Assembly (NCBI RefSeq): GCF_002915575.1
Contig: NZ_PQGD01000016.1
Coordinates: 60,703-124,702 of the forward strand
DNA: 64,000 bases
Reading direction: 5' to 3'
Source: Superficieibacter electus
GTDB lineage: Bacteria; Pseudomonadota; Gammaproteobacteria; Enterobacterales; Enterobacteriaceae
Position 1 is the stretch's first letter. Each line of letters begins with the position of its first letter. Of the stretch, positions 1-9,844 are shown one piece after another. Below the pieces are notes generated by a model. The model did not search any database, was not told where the DNA came from, and was given only the letters and a program-made list of their open reading frames with translations. Both the position numbers and the translations under genes were made by a program.

Positions 1-224
1 ACGATACCGATGATGCGACCACTAAAGCGTTCCTTGACGAGCTGGATCAACTGAGCCAGCAAAGTATCACCATGGACGTGCCGGAAACGCTGCAAAGCCA
101 GCCGATTCTGGAAAAACTGATGCAAACTCGGGTGCGTAATTTGCTGGCACAGCCTGCTGCGGGTGAACCAGCCCCCGTAGGTGAGCCAGCGCCAGCCGCT
201 GCACCACAATCACAAGGAGAGTAA
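1..224 (+). CDS. hemX: HemX C-terminal end (partial)
   Basis: The window opens inside this gene; the frame starting at base 3 is open to a TAA at 222-224 and gives about 73 residues ending in an Ala/Pro/Glu-rich tail. HemX is an inner-membrane protein of the hemCDXY operon with an unclear role in tetrapyrrole synthesis. The stop overlaps the hemY start (TAATG), so the two genes are probably translationally coupled. The identification rests mainly on position directly before hemY and on the low-complexity tail. Confidence 0.85.
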   Translation, partial: DTDDATTKAFLDELDQLSQQSITMDVPETLQSQPILEKLMQTRVRNLLAQPAAGEPAPVGEPAPAAAPQSQGE

Positions 225-1423
225 TGATGATAAAGGTCTTATTACTCTTTGCATTGCTGCTGGCAGGCATCGTACTTGGCCCCATTGTCGCCGGACATCA
301 AGGTTATGTGCTTATCCAGACGGATACCTACAACATTGAAACCAGCGTCACAGGCCTGGTGATCATTCTTGTTCTCGCGATGGTGGTTTTGTTTGCCGTG
401 GAGTGGCTGCTGCGGCGCATTATGCGCACCGGCGCGCATACCCGCGGCTGGTTTACCGGGCGTAAACGTCGCCGTGCTCGTAAACAAACCGAACAGGCGC
501 TGCTGAAACTGGCGGAAGGCGATTATCAGCAGGTCGAGAAGTTAATGTCGAAAAATGCCGATCATGCGGAGCAACCGGTGGTCAACTACCTGCTGGCAGC
601 GGAAGCGGCACAGCAACGTGGCGACGAAGCGCGGGCGAATCAGCATCTTGAACGTGCGGCCGAGCTGGCAGGCAATGATGTCATCCCTGTGGATATTACC
701 CGCACTCGCCTGCTTCTGGCGCGTAATGAAAATCATGCGGCACGCCGTGAGGTTGACCGATTACTGGAAGTGGCACCGCGTCACCCGGAAGTGCTGCGAC
801 TGGCCGAGCAGGCTTACATACGCACCGGTGCGTGGGGTTCACTGCTGGAAATCATCCCGTCCATGGCAAAAGCCGATGTGGGTGATGAGGAACAACGTGC
901 CATGCTCGAGCAGCAGGCGTGGATTGGCCTGATGGATCAGGCGCGTGCCGATCAGGGCAGCGAAGGTCTGAAAGCGTGGTGGAAAAATCAGAGCCGCAAG
1001 ACCCGCCGGCAGATCCCGCTTCAGGTGGCCATGGCCGATCACTTAATTGAGTGTAACGATCATGACACCGCGCAGCAGATCATCATCGACGGGTTGAAAC
1101 GCCACTACGATGACCGTCTAACGTTGCTGATCCCGCGGCTGAAAACCAACAATCCGGAGCAACTGGAAAAAATCCTCCGCCAGCAAATCAAAACGGCGGG
1201 CGACCGCCCTTTACTGTGGAGCACGCTTGGTCAGTCATTGATGAAACATGGCGAGTGGCAGGAAGCAAGTCTGGCCTTTCGGGCGGCGCTAAAACAGCGT
1301 CCTGACGCGTTTGATTACGCCTGGCTTGCCGACACGCTCGACCGCCAGCACAAGCCGGAAGAAGCGGCAGCAATGCGTCGCGACGGCCTGCTGTTAACGT
1401 TGCAAAATAACCCGCAACCGTAA
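224..1423 (+). CDS. hemY: HemY, TPR-containing inner-membrane protein of the haem operon
   Basis: A 399-residue protein with two N-terminal membrane segments (about residues 4-24 and 40-63), a basic stretch (GRKRRRARKQ) and then helical tetratricopeptide-like repeats to the C-terminus. This is the usual HemY layout. It is the last gene of hemCDXY and is thought to help late protohaem synthesis; it is not the Bacillus protoporphyrinogen oxidase of the same name. An AAGGAG ribosome site lies at the end of hemX and the start overlaps the hemX stop. A terminator hairpin follows. Confidence 0.95.
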   Translation: MMIKVLLLFALLLAGIVLGPIVAGHQGYVLIQTDTYNIETSVTGLVIILVLAMVVLFAVEWLLRRIMRTGAHTRGWFTGRKRRRARKQTEQALLKLAEGDYQQVEKLMSKNADHAEQPVVNYLLAAEAAQQRGDEARANQHLERAAELAGNDVIPVDITRTRLLLARNENHAARREVDRLLEVAPRHPEVLRLAEQAYIRTGAWGSLLEIIPSMAKADVGDEEQRAMLEQQAWIGLMDQARADQGSEGLKAWWKNQSRKTRRQIPLQVAMADHLIECNDHDTAQQIIIDGLKRHYDDRLTLLIPRLKTNNPEQLEKILRQQIKTAGDRPLLWSTLGQSLMKHGEWQEASLAFRAALKQRPDAFDYAWLADTLDRQHKPEEAAAMRRDGLLLTLQNNPQP

Positions 1424-1430
1424 CCGCTCC

Positions 1431-1465
1431 GGCCCGATAACGTTCTGCTTATCGGGCCGTCACTT
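1431..1465 (+). terminator. Terminator after hemY
   Basis: Inverted repeat GGCCCGATAA...TTATCGGGCC (1431-1440 and 1449-1458) with an 8-base loop, followed by a modest T-rich stretch. It sits 7 bases past the hemY stop and faces the regulator gene converging from the right. Confidence 0.75.
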
Positions 1466-1467
1466 CT

Positions 1468-3396
1468 TTATATGCTACGTCCAAAACTATCCTGTGCAAT
1501 CAACTGAAAATCGCTAAAGTTCTGGCTATTGATGAGACGCCGGGTCGCCTTCTCGCGCACAAAAGTCATAAACAGGTCGTAAATACCCATTGCTTCTTCG
1601 CTGTCTTCTTTACAAATCGCCAGCAAAAAAATGACGTACGCCACTTCGCCTTTATTGCTCCACGCGATGCCGTTAGGCGCGAGTATGGTGATAACCGCTG
1701 TTTTTTTCGCCCGCAAACCCAGCGCATGCGGAATAGCGATACCTTCGCCCAGCATGGTGGACGTAATTGATTCCCGCTCAAGTAAGGAAGGGTAAAAATC
1801 ATCGTTGATATAGCCCTGCGCTTTAAGCAGGTTGCAACCCTGGCGGAACAGCGCGCCCTGCGTCATCGGCCCACGGACGATCATAAAGCGTTTTTCGTCA
1901 AAAAACCGCGCCAGTAGCCAGGGACGAGTACGATCAACCATGACCAGGCGGCCTATCTGCTCAATCTGATAAGGCGTCGGAAAAAGTGCCACGTTAACAG
2001 CGGGCCGATTTTTTTCCGCCAGCCGGACGGTGGAGATAATAAAATCCTCATCTATCGCATCCAGCAACTCGTACTCACGCAGGCTAATCATACGTTGAAC
2101 AATAATTTGTGGAAACTGGCGGAGTATTTTCGCCTCAATCATTCGCTGCACGGCATTACCCGAGTCGCTGACGATCAGGACACATGGATAACGCACAAAG
2201 CCCGCACTATAATTACGTTCCAGCCCAACGCCAATATGGATAGCCAGATAGCCTAACTCATCCACGCTCAGTGTATAAGGGATCGCGCTTTCGATCTCAG
2301 CCATTGCGCTCAGGGTGACATCCCAGGCAAAAGGATAATATTTTTTGATATCTTCCAGCAGTGGGTTGGCGGTACTGACCTGGTATTTTACCCGCGTAAA
2401 CATGGCAACCAGATGCATCGTTAAATCATGATGAAGTTTAGTATCATGGCGTAAGTCGTAATTATAAACGCGTTTAATGTAATTAAAAATACTGTCAGTA
2501 ATTTCAAGGCTGTTAATTTCGCCGCGTACCTGTGAACTGGAGACAATAATCCGACGAGCGGCAATTTGGATTTGTAGCCACGTGACCTCCGCTGCAGAAA
2601 AAGCATTCCCCAGATAACGACTCAATCCCTGTATTATTTCATGGCTGGCTTGTTTAACTACAGTGTCAATATCACTAACTTCCCACTCCACAATTTCATG
2701 AGCGGTAGAGATACGTTTAATAGAGACCGCGCAGTTAATACTCAAAACACGTAATGCATCATGGCTTAGCTTAATGTCAAAACGATCGAAACAATTTTGT
2801 AAAATTTTCTCTATATCGTCAAGATCGATATTGCCAAGATATGCCCGCATGGCCGACTGCACTTCAATTTTATTTTCGCCGCCACCCATCTGGCAGAAAA
2901 TATCACTTATACAGTTGCGAATGGCCGATTCTGCGCCAGATACGTGGATTCCGTGCCGTGGGCGCGTCTCCAGCATCAACGGGTATTTTTCAAAAAATGC
3001 TCTAACCTCAAGCATATCCTGCTGTAGCGTTCCGCGGCTGACAAACCATTCGTCGGCAATCTCGTCCAGCTTAACCGGCATAGGATCGGTTAAAAAGCGT
3101 ACCAGCAAGCGCCAAACGCGCGCTTTACTGGTGCGTGGAAGCGGTTTTACTTCATTTGCCGCCTGCGACAGTGCGGCCACATCGGTGGACGCCCCAATGA
3201 CCAGCCGGTAGCCCGCACCGCGCTCATAGTGAATGTGCGCGCCATACTCCAGCAGGATTTCGTTGAGCAGCGTGATATCGGTGCGTATCGTGCGGGAAGA
3301 GACGGCGAAACGCTTCGCCAGCTCCTCCTGCGGCAAGGTTTCAGCCTGAATAGCATTAAACAAATAAGCTAGTCGCTGATAGGGAAACGGGGCCAA
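1468..3396 (-). CDS. BglG/MtlR-type PRD regulator with PTS EIIB- and EIIA-like domains
   Basis: A 642-residue transcription regulator. Domains in order: an HTH near residues 5-60 (AKRFAVSSRTIRTDI), a second HTH near 85-140, two PTS-regulation domains (about 190-395), an EIIB-like region and a C-terminal fructose/mannitol-type EIIA domain (about 500-640) with its phosphorylatable His in the GIAIPHAL motif. Such proteins activate sugar operons according to the phosphorylation state of their cognate PTS. The start is TTG, with GGAAGG six bases upstream. It is the last gene of a four-gene minus-strand operon, so it most likely controls the EIIABC, mannosidase and amidase genes in front of it. Confidence 0.85.
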   Translation of the reverse strand: MAPFPYQRLAYLFNAIQAETLPQEELAKRFAVSSRTIRTDITLLNEILLEYGAHIHYERGAGYRLVIGASTDVAALSQAANEVKPLPRTSKARVWRLLVRFLTDPMPVKLDEIADEWFVSRGTLQQDMLEVRAFFEKYPLMLETRPRHGIHVSGAESAIRNCISDIFCQMGGGENKIEVQSAMRAYLGNIDLDDIEKILQNCFDRFDIKLSHDALRVLSINCAVSIKRISTAHEIVEWEVSDIDTVVKQASHEIIQGLSRYLGNAFSAAEVTWLQIQIAARRIIVSSSQVRGEINSLEITDSIFNYIKRVYNYDLRHDTKLHHDLTMHLVAMFTRVKYQVSTANPLLEDIKKYYPFAWDVTLSAMAEIESAIPYTLSVDELGYLAIHIGVGLERNYSAGFVRYPCVLIVSDSGNAVQRMIEAKILRQFPQIIVQRMISLREYELLDAIDEDFIISTVRLAEKNRPAVNVALFPTPYQIEQIGRLVMVDRTRPWLLARFFDEKRFMIVRGPMTQGALFRQGCNLLKAQGYINDDFYPSLLERESITSTMLGEGIAIPHALGLRAKKTAVITILAPNGIAWSNKGEVAYVIFLLAICKEDSEEAMGIYDLFMTFVREKATRRLINSQNFSDFQLIAQDSFGRSI

Positions 3397-3468
3397 AGCA
3401 CACCTTCCTGTGGTTTGATGTGCTGCGGGATGAAATCACCCGCAGCAGACGCATTCATTGCCTGGGCA

Positions 3469-4329
3469 TCAGACGAGTTTCTCATGCGCGCTTTTCAGAT
3501 TGTCATACATGCTGGTAGTAATATCCCGCAAGACCGGAAAAGACGCGCGAATGGATTTATTACGATTATCCAAAATCCCCAGCGTTATTCCCTCTCCGGT
3601 ATAGGGTGCTTTACAGATCAGAGGACTACCCGGAATTTTGCTATCCCGGTCGCCCGCCGCGATAATACAGCCACCGCCCCAGTAATGTGTTTCGCCCTCC
3701 AGACCAACAAGGTTGGTATAAATAAAATCCACGGTGTTTTCCATTGCCCGGACTTTCACTATTGGCTCGAAAATATCTTTTTCAAAGTCAGGAGAACCGG
3801 AAATGCCGACAATCATATCTGCGCCCTTCAGCGTTAATAAACGCGCCAGTTCAGGGAAAAAGATGTCGTAGCAGATCAATACGCCAATCCGCCCGATAGC
3901 GGTGTCATAAACCTCCAGGCCGCTGCCGTTTTTAAAATAGCGACGATCGGGAAATGCACCAGGTCCGCTGAGATCGGTTGCATGGCCCGGCAAGGTATTT
4001 TTGCGCCAATTACCGATATATCCCTCCGGTCCTACCAGCGCGGCGGCATTGTAGAGCATGCCTGGTAGCGTTTTTTCTACCATTCCCCAAATAATATAAA
4101 TTTGATTCGCTTTAGCCAGTTGAACGAAAAAATCGGTTGACGGGCCGGGGATCTCTTCCGCCATGGCGAAAAAACGGTCGCCGCAATGATACCCTGTTAA
4201 CGCAAGTTCAGGAAAAACCACCAGTTCAGCGCCCTGCTGTGCAGAGTCAATCACAAAACGGCGCATTTTTTCCAGATTTGCCCCTTTGTTGGCGGTTTCC
4301 GGTGTGATCTGCGCGATAGCAACTTTCAT
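3469..4329 (-). CDS. Nitrilase-superfamily amidase (carbon-nitrogen hydrolase)
   Basis: A 286-residue member of the carbon-nitrogen hydrolase superfamily. The catalytic triad is visible: Glu41 in FPELALTGY, Lys110 in GNWRKNTLPG and Cys153 in VLICYDIFFPE. These enzymes hydrolyse amides or N-carbamoyl groups to acid plus ammonia. It lies 15 bases after the alpha-mannosidase and 72 bases before the regulator, so it is part of the sugar operon. The context suggests the imported sugar carries an amide, but the substrate cannot be read from sequence. Confidence 0.85.
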   Translation of the reverse strand: MKVAIAQITPETANKGANLEKMRRFVIDSAQQGAELVVFPELALTGYHCGDRFFAMAEEIPGPSTDFFVQLAKANQIYIIWGMVEKTLPGMLYNAAALVGPEGYIGNWRKNTLPGHATDLSGPGAFPDRRYFKNGSGLEVYDTAIGRIGVLICYDIFFPELARLLTLKGADMIVGISGSPDFEKDIFEPIVKVRAMENTVDFIYTNLVGLEGETHYWGGGCIIAAGDRDSKIPGSPLICKAPYTGEGITLGILDNRNKSIRASFPVLRDITTSMYDNLKSAHEKLV

Positions 4330-4344
4330 TTACCGCTCCTCCTT

Positions 4345-6966
4345 TCAGAACCTGTCCAGAATAAACGTAATAATCTCATTACCCTTCATTGTCTCAATGG
4401 CCAGAATGCCATCGGCAAGCGTGAAATTATTATCTGTATATAATTCCTGCTCTTTTAAGTTCGCTTTTCTGGCGCGGGTAAACCATGCTTTGTTAATAGT
4501 AATATGGATATTCTTTATTTTTTCAGCCGATTGATTAACCAGTCTTAAGATATAGCCTGAACCGACCTCGCAGCGCTTAAATGCCATTACGCTGATATTT
4601 GGTGTACCGACAGAAAATAGCATCATTTTATCCGCCATATTACCACCAGCGTTAATCGGCGTTTTGACAGTCAGTGGCAACTGATAATAGTCAGCTTGTG
4701 CGGCAAGATCCCCGCTCAGCGCATCGGTAAACATGAAGGCATACTCAAATGTATGACTACCATGCAGCAGACTATCCGGCACAGGCAAATGCAGGCCGGA
4801 ACGACGGCCAGGGCGATCGACCAGATCCTGCTTGCCCATATAGTCCATTGTGCAAAGAAGAGGAATAGAAACAATTGGCAACGAGTCATTAACCGTAATT
4901 TCGTAGTTAACCAGCCCCTTATTAAAAATAATCGCCCTGCCGCTGGCATGATCAAAACCCATGTATCTCTGCTGCGGATAGATCGGATAATAACGCTCTT
5001 CCCACCCCTCACGCGTCCATGCCTGCGGATCGGCTAAGGTATTCGCCCGATAAAGCATGCCATATTGCTGCTCAGCAAAATGGCGATCTCCCTGCTGGTT
5101 ATCACGGAACGTCACGCAAATACGGTGATTGTTAGCCTGATTATCAATCGTGGTACGGAAATCCACCCGTCGACAATCTTTCTTCACGCTCACAAGGCAC
5201 ACAATAGTCTGGTTAAGCGTCTCATCGCTACGCCTGTCAGCAAAGGTTTCCTTCGGGACGGAAAAATTGAATGTCAGTTTGACCTGCGCCGCCAGCGTCG
5301 AATTATGCACTATCTGGATCTCCGGCATAACGTGATGCGGATGGCAACGTATATCCTGTAGCGGTGGAGAATAATCATATTCATCCCCGGCACTGCCGTT
5401 TTCTATCAGGTAGTTAAGATCGGTGAAACATTCGCCGGTGGCACGGTCAGTATAAGTTAGCGCTCCGTTCGGCTGGATGTGTAAGCGGAAATAATCAGTT
5501 GTGAATGTTGCCGTTTGCCGATCGAAAAGCGGCTGATTTGCGCTATTTGCGATCGCATTGTGTTGCTGCATATACAGGGTTTGATAACCAAAACCAGTAA
5601 AATCAACGTCAACCAGTAACTCATACTGATAAAGCAGCACGTCCTCATTTTTGCTGCCAATTTCGATCTGCACATCATTCTGATTGAAAACTGCTTTAGA
5701 AATGATATCCATCTTCACCGGGCGCTGTTCACCATCCACCATTCGGAAGTGTTCCAGCCCGGTAACAAGGGTGATTTTTTCCAGGCCCCGCCGCGCGGTG
5801 CCGGACAAATTAAATAAAACGACCGGCACGCCGGCTTGCTGCCAGGCGATATTATGGCTAATAAAGGTAAAGGCATCATCCGCCAGCACCTTTGCAATCT
5901 GTCGGGCACTGTGATAACGCTGCATCATTTGTTCATGCGTACTATCGGTACAAACACAGCAAATGGAATCATGCGCATGATTTTGTAAAATATATTTGTA
6001 GGCCTGGCGGGCTAACTCCCTCGAATAATCCAGACCTTGCAAGCTTGCGCAGCTCATTAGTGGTTCAGCTATTCGCTGCATCAGCGTCTGGGTATGATAG
6101 TTTTCTTGTTTAATATCCATCCGCGTCATACCAATGCTGACATGCACGCGCATATATTTCCCTTTACGGAACTCTCCCGTGACGGTTTTTTTAACTCCCG
6201 TTCGAAATGCCGCTGCCAGATATTCTTCCAGTGTACTGAGCGTAAATTGATGTGCTGGCATTTGCTCATTCAGCGCTTTGATAATGTCAGGAAGCTGTGG
6301 GTTGGCATTGCGCTGATCGAAACCGCACATCAGCAATAGATTATGCTTGCCAGATTTTGCGTACAGTTTTTCGATATTTTCCTGAATAACGCCGACATTG
6401 TTGTCCAGCGAAGCGTTGAGCATTCTGGCATTACCGTATCCCTCTGCCAGGACGGTGGTTTTAACAGTAGAGCCGTCATTACTTTGCCAGATAAAATCCA
6501 GGTCGGGGCATTCCTCTTCCGTCAGGCCGCGCCAGAATACCGCATATTCAATACCAAAGCCCTGAAGAAGCTGGGGGATCTGTGCCGCCTGACCGAAGGA
6601 GTCTGGCAGGTAGCCCACTTGCATAGTTTCACCAAATTCCTCGGCGACCTGTTGGCCAATCAGCAAATTTCTAATCTGAAATTCGCCGCCGGGAATAAAT
6701 TCATCCGGCTGAATATACCAGGGGCCAACAATAATTCTTTTTTCTTTAATTAACTGCTGGAGCTGCTGTTTTTTATACGGCTTAATAGCCAGGTAATCTT
6801 CGAGGACAATTGTCTGACCGTCCATCAAGAATGAACGATATTCTGGATCGTGTTCTAGTAGGTCAATCAAATTATCAAAAAAAGCCACTAACCGTACGCG
6901 ATATTCCTCAAAAGTTTTATGCCACTCTCGATCCCAGTGAGTATGCGATATGATATTAAAATGCAT
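4345..6966 (-). CDS. Glycoside hydrolase family 38 alpha-mannosidase, MngB-like
   Basis: An 873-residue protein, close to the length of E. coli MngB. It opens with the GH38 zinc-site motif SHTHWDREW (His10, Asp12) and has the nucleophile region GYLPDSFGQ (Asp122); the C-terminal half is beta-rich as in GH38. No signal peptide, so it acts in the cytoplasm. The preceding gene is a PTS EIIABC that would deliver a phosphorylated mannoside, matching MngA/MngB, where MngB cleaves 2-O-(6-phospho-mannosyl)-glycerate. Spacing to EIIABC is 44 bases and to the amidase 15 bases. The exact substrate is inferred, not shown. Confidence 0.88.
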   Translation of the reverse strand: MHFNIISHTHWDREWHKTFEEYRVRLVAFFDNLIDLLEHDPEYRSFLMDGQTIVLEDYLAIKPYKKQQLQQLIKEKRIIVGPWYIQPDEFIPGGEFQIRNLLIGQQVAEEFGETMQVGYLPDSFGQAAQIPQLLQGFGIEYAVFWRGLTEEECPDLDFIWQSNDGSTVKTTVLAEGYGNARMLNASLDNNVGVIQENIEKLYAKSGKHNLLLMCGFDQRNANPQLPDIIKALNEQMPAHQFTLSTLEEYLAAAFRTGVKKTVTGEFRKGKYMRVHVSIGMTRMDIKQENYHTQTLMQRIAEPLMSCASLQGLDYSRELARQAYKYILQNHAHDSICCVCTDSTHEQMMQRYHSARQIAKVLADDAFTFISHNIAWQQAGVPVVLFNLSGTARRGLEKITLVTGLEHFRMVDGEQRPVKMDIISKAVFNQNDVQIEIGSKNEDVLLYQYELLVDVDFTGFGYQTLYMQQHNAIANSANQPLFDRQTATFTTDYFRLHIQPNGALTYTDRATGECFTDLNYLIENGSAGDEYDYSPPLQDIRCHPHHVMPEIQIVHNSTLAAQVKLTFNFSVPKETFADRRSDETLNQTIVCLVSVKKDCRRVDFRTTIDNQANNHRICVTFRDNQQGDRHFAEQQYGMLYRANTLADPQAWTREGWEERYYPIYPQQRYMGFDHASGRAIIFNKGLVNYEITVNDSLPIVSIPLLCTMDYMGKQDLVDRPGRRSGLHLPVPDSLLHGSHTFEYAFMFTDALSGDLAAQADYYQLPLTVKTPINAGGNMADKMMLFSVGTPNISVMAFKRCEVGSGYILRLVNQSAEKIKNIHITINKAWFTRARKANLKEQELYTDNNFTLADGILAIETMKGNEIITFILDRF

Positions 6967-7010
6967 AGTTTCATCCTTTTATGCCGCACCTCATCGGTGC
7001 GGGTAACATT

Positions 7011-8873
7011 TTAGTTCACGTCAACGTAGTCTTTTTTCAACGTAATCACGCTCAGTGCGGTCACGGCAATACCGACGAGGAACGCCAGAATAAATAGCAT
7101 TGGATGATGAAAGAAAGGTACTACAAATATGCCGCCGCTCGGCACGGATGCTTCAACGCCTAATCCCAGCGCCAGGGCAGCACCCGCCGCAGAGCCGATA
7201 ACAATAGACAAAATAACACGCCACGGATCGGCGACCGCGAACGGAATAGCGCCTTCGGTGATCCCCGTCAGTCCCATAATGGCAGTGGCAATCGAACTGC
7301 TTTTCTCACCTGCGCTGAATTTTTTCGGCGCAAGCCATGTCGCAACTGCCAGGCCTACCGGCGGCGTCATGATCCCAATCCAGCAGGCGGCCATCGGCGC
7401 ATAGACGCCCTGTCCCAGCATCCCGGCGCAGAATGCGAAGGCGACTTTATTAATCGGGCCGCCCATATCCACGGCCATCATGCCGCCAATGATGATACCC
7501 AGTACAATCAGGTTGCCGCCCTGTAACGCTTTTAGCTCGCCTTCCAGCAGAACCGACAGACGGGCAATGGGTACGCCGATAATATACATAATCAATACAA
7601 TCAGCCCGGAGCCAAGCAGCGGAATGATAATGATCGGTTTTAACTGCGTCAGGTAAGCGTGCATCGGGATACGTTTAAGCTGGTTGACTATAAAACCAGC
7701 GATAAAACCCGCCACAATCCCGCCTAAAAAGCCTGCGCCAATTTCCCGCGCAATCAGACCGCCAGCCATACCCACAACAATGCCTGGCTTATCAGCGATA
7801 GAATAAGAGATATAACCCGCGATCACCGGGACCATAAGAGAGAAGATCAGCACACCAGCCTGTATCGCGGTATGCGCCATGCCGGTTTTTTGATCGCTGC
7901 CGCCCAGCAGCAGGCCAATGGTAAGGATCAGCCCTCCGGCAACCACAAATGGCAGCATAAAAGAAACGCCGGTCATCAGATGGCCTTTCCCTTCATTGAG
8001 CATCCTGCCGATAAACGACGGTGTATTTTCGGCAGGCTCCTCGTTTTGGGGAGAACAGAATTCGCCTTTCTGCTGCAATTCACTCTGCTTTAAGGCCTGG
8101 AGGATAACGCCTTTCGCATCTTTGATTGGATCGGAGACCGATACTTTGAGCTGCGGTAAATGCGCAAAACGCTCAACGTCTTTGACAGCAACAGAAACGG
8201 CAAAAATTGCTGCATCCGCCGTTTTCAGATGATTGACGGTATGTCGCCCCTCAATGCCATTCGCGCCCTGCTTTTCGACATAGATATTCACGCCAAGCTC
8301 CCGGCCAGCTTTAACCAGCGCGTCTGCTGCCATATAAGTATGGGCAACGCCAGCCGGGCAGGCAGTAACAGCAACAAGGCTTTTTTGAAAATTGCCGGTC
8401 GTTTCTTCATCGGCGACCGGGGTATCAAGGTACTGATAAAACAGTTCGGGCGTCTGCGCTGAAAACAGTCTTTCACTGTATTCTTCATCGCCCATGTTCT
8501 GCATCAGCTTTGCCAGCAGTGCCAGGTGCGTGCTGCCGGATTCACTGGCAGGTATCGCCAGCAGAAAAATATGCCGAACCTGTCCGTCATCCTCAAAACT
8601 TTCCCAGTCCTGCACCGCTTTGCGGGTAGTCATAACGGCAAAACACGCTTCTTTAACAGCAGTAGACTTACCGTGAGGAAGCGCCAGCCCCCCGCCCATG
8701 CCGGTTTCGCCCAGGGCTTCCCGTTCATAAACGGCCTGTAAAAATGCGTCTTCAGAGGTAAGCTTGCCGCTTTCGAAGAGCTTCCTCGCCAGCGTGCGAA
8801 TAATATCGTCCTTGTTGTCTAAATCGCTGTTGAGAACGATTAGCCCTGTGTTGGTGAGCGCTGATAATTGCAT
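7011..8873 (-). CDS. PTS fructose-family EIIABC transporter, MngA-like
   Basis: A 620-residue PTS permease using the ATG at 8873, which has GGGAAGGGA just upstream; a longer frame exists but lacks such a site. Order EIIA (His67 in GGLALPHGKS), EIIB (Cys172 in TACPAGVAHTYMA), then an EIIC membrane domain from about residue 285. This is the arrangement of MngA (mannosylglycerate) and FruA-type permeases. It is the first gene of the operon and should import and phosphorylate the substrate of the downstream GH38 mannosidase. An inverted repeat lies about 50 bases upstream. Confidence 0.88.
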   Translation of the reverse strand: MQLSALTNTGLIVLNSDLDNKDDIIRTLARKLFESGKLTSEDAFLQAVYEREALGETGMGGGLALPHGKSTAVKEACFAVMTTRKAVQDWESFEDDGQVRHIFLLAIPASESGSTHLALLAKLMQNMGDEEYSERLFSAQTPELFYQYLDTPVADEETTGNFQKSLVAVTACPAGVAHTYMAADALVKAGRELGVNIYVEKQGANGIEGRHTVNHLKTADAAIFAVSVAVKDVERFAHLPQLKVSVSDPIKDAKGVILQALKQSELQQKGEFCSPQNEEPAENTPSFIGRMLNEGKGHLMTGVSFMLPFVVAGGLILTIGLLLGGSDQKTGMAHTAIQAGVLIFSLMVPVIAGYISYSIADKPGIVVGMAGGLIAREIGAGFLGGIVAGFIAGFIVNQLKRIPMHAYLTQLKPIIIIPLLGSGLIVLIMYIIGVPIARLSVLLEGELKALQGGNLIVLGIIIGGMMAVDMGGPINKVAFAFCAGMLGQGVYAPMAACWIGIMTPPVGLAVATWLAPKKFSAGEKSSSIATAIMGLTGITEGAIPFAVADPWRVILSIVIGSAAGAALALGLGVEASVPSGGIFVVPFFHHPMLFILAFLVGIAVTALSVITLKKDYVDVN

Positions 8874-8925
8874 ATTTATCCCTTCCCTTCGCCAATCCTT
8901 ATGGTAAAAATGCGCCTTTTTCACG

Positions 8926-8944
8926 GCTGTTTTACACTAACAGC
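8926..8944. promoter_or_regulatory. Inverted repeat upstream of the mannosidase PTS operon
   Basis: GCTGTT, seven bases, AACAGC. It lies between the EIIABC start and GlmZ where the operon promoter is expected, so it may be an operator. No regulator has been tied to it. Confidence 0.3.
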
Positions 8945-9138
8945 TCTCTTTGCATGCTTGTATTCTGAGATTTTCCGGTTAAAAGTGGAAATAGGCAGCC
9001 ATGAAAATAGTTGATTATATTCAAATAGTTACAAGCAAAAAGGAAATGAGGGGGATTTACTGTCGGTATATATTGTAGAGAATAGCGATGGCGATCACAT
9101 TTTCCTTATCCTCATCAGAGGAGATGGACATGCGAACT

Positions 9139-9348
9139 AAAAAAACGCCTGCTCTGAAACCAGAGCAGGCGTTAAAACAGGTCTGTTTGACAACATAAAT
9201 GGGTGCTTCACTCAACGTTATGTCCATGATGTTTGATGAGGCCGAAGCGACATCTGGCAGGTGGACGATAAGCACCGTAAACGGCTCTGCATCATTCCTG
9301 GGTTTATGAGGCCTGAAGGCGAACATAAGGGATGGAATGAGCATCTAC
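9139..9348 (-). ncRNA. glmZ: GlmZ small RNA
   Basis: The minus strand starts GTAGATGCTCATTCC at 9348, shares long blocks with E. coli GlmZ as I recall it, and ends in the terminator AACGCCTGCTCTG/CAGAGCAGGCGTT followed by seven T. GlmZ is about 207 nt in E. coli. It base-pairs with the glmS leader, helped by Hfq, to activate glucosamine-6-phosphate synthase, and is cleaved by RapZ with RNase E. In E. coli it also lies between hemY and aslA. An ATAATT-like -10 box lies just upstream of the start. A spurious reading frame covers it and is not a gene. Confidence 0.93.
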
Positions 9349-9844
9349 ATAGCGAATTATTACACAACCAGCACCAGCCTGTCACCCCGAATGAGCAAAT
9401 CCAGAGTATTCTGGATACAGGATCTTTGCTTCCCTTAAGCGTTATTCACCTGAGTTTTAATAACAACCCACCTTTATAAATAAAGGCTAATCAGCATTTC
9501 AATGAATATCATATTTAATTTAAATAAAAGAATAAATTAAATTGATTATTCATATATAAATACCAGGCTTGCCCGATAAATAACGAGCAAACAAAGGATT
9601 GCAAACATCATTTATATGAATATATAAATCAAAAACCTCCCGTTTAATTATCAGGTTTACAATATTCGGCTGGCGGGAGTAGTATTTAATCACGAGCGAA
9701 CTCATCCTCTCTTTATCTGATCGAAATCACTTAAGCCGTTGTATCAGGATGCAATTAGCTTTTAATACAGTTAAACAGAGATATTGTCCGCTCGCAGATT
9801 GCCATTTCTTTATACATAAATGACATACATTTGGAGCTTTTATA
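9349..9844. other. AT-rich gap between glmZ and aslA
   Basis: About 500 bases with no credible gene. It holds the glmZ promoter at its left end and must hold the aslA promoter at its right end; TTGTAT (9739) and TAATAC (9763) with an 18-base spacer is a weak candidate. The middle is very AT-rich, with several partial inverted repeats of TTCATATA and ATTTATAT type, which would suit H-NS binding. Confidence 0.4.

Noticed and set aside
9057-9344. Minus-strand frame of 95 codons over the hemY-aslA gap
   Set aside because: It lies on top of GlmZ, whose sequence and terminator show that this is an RNA gene.
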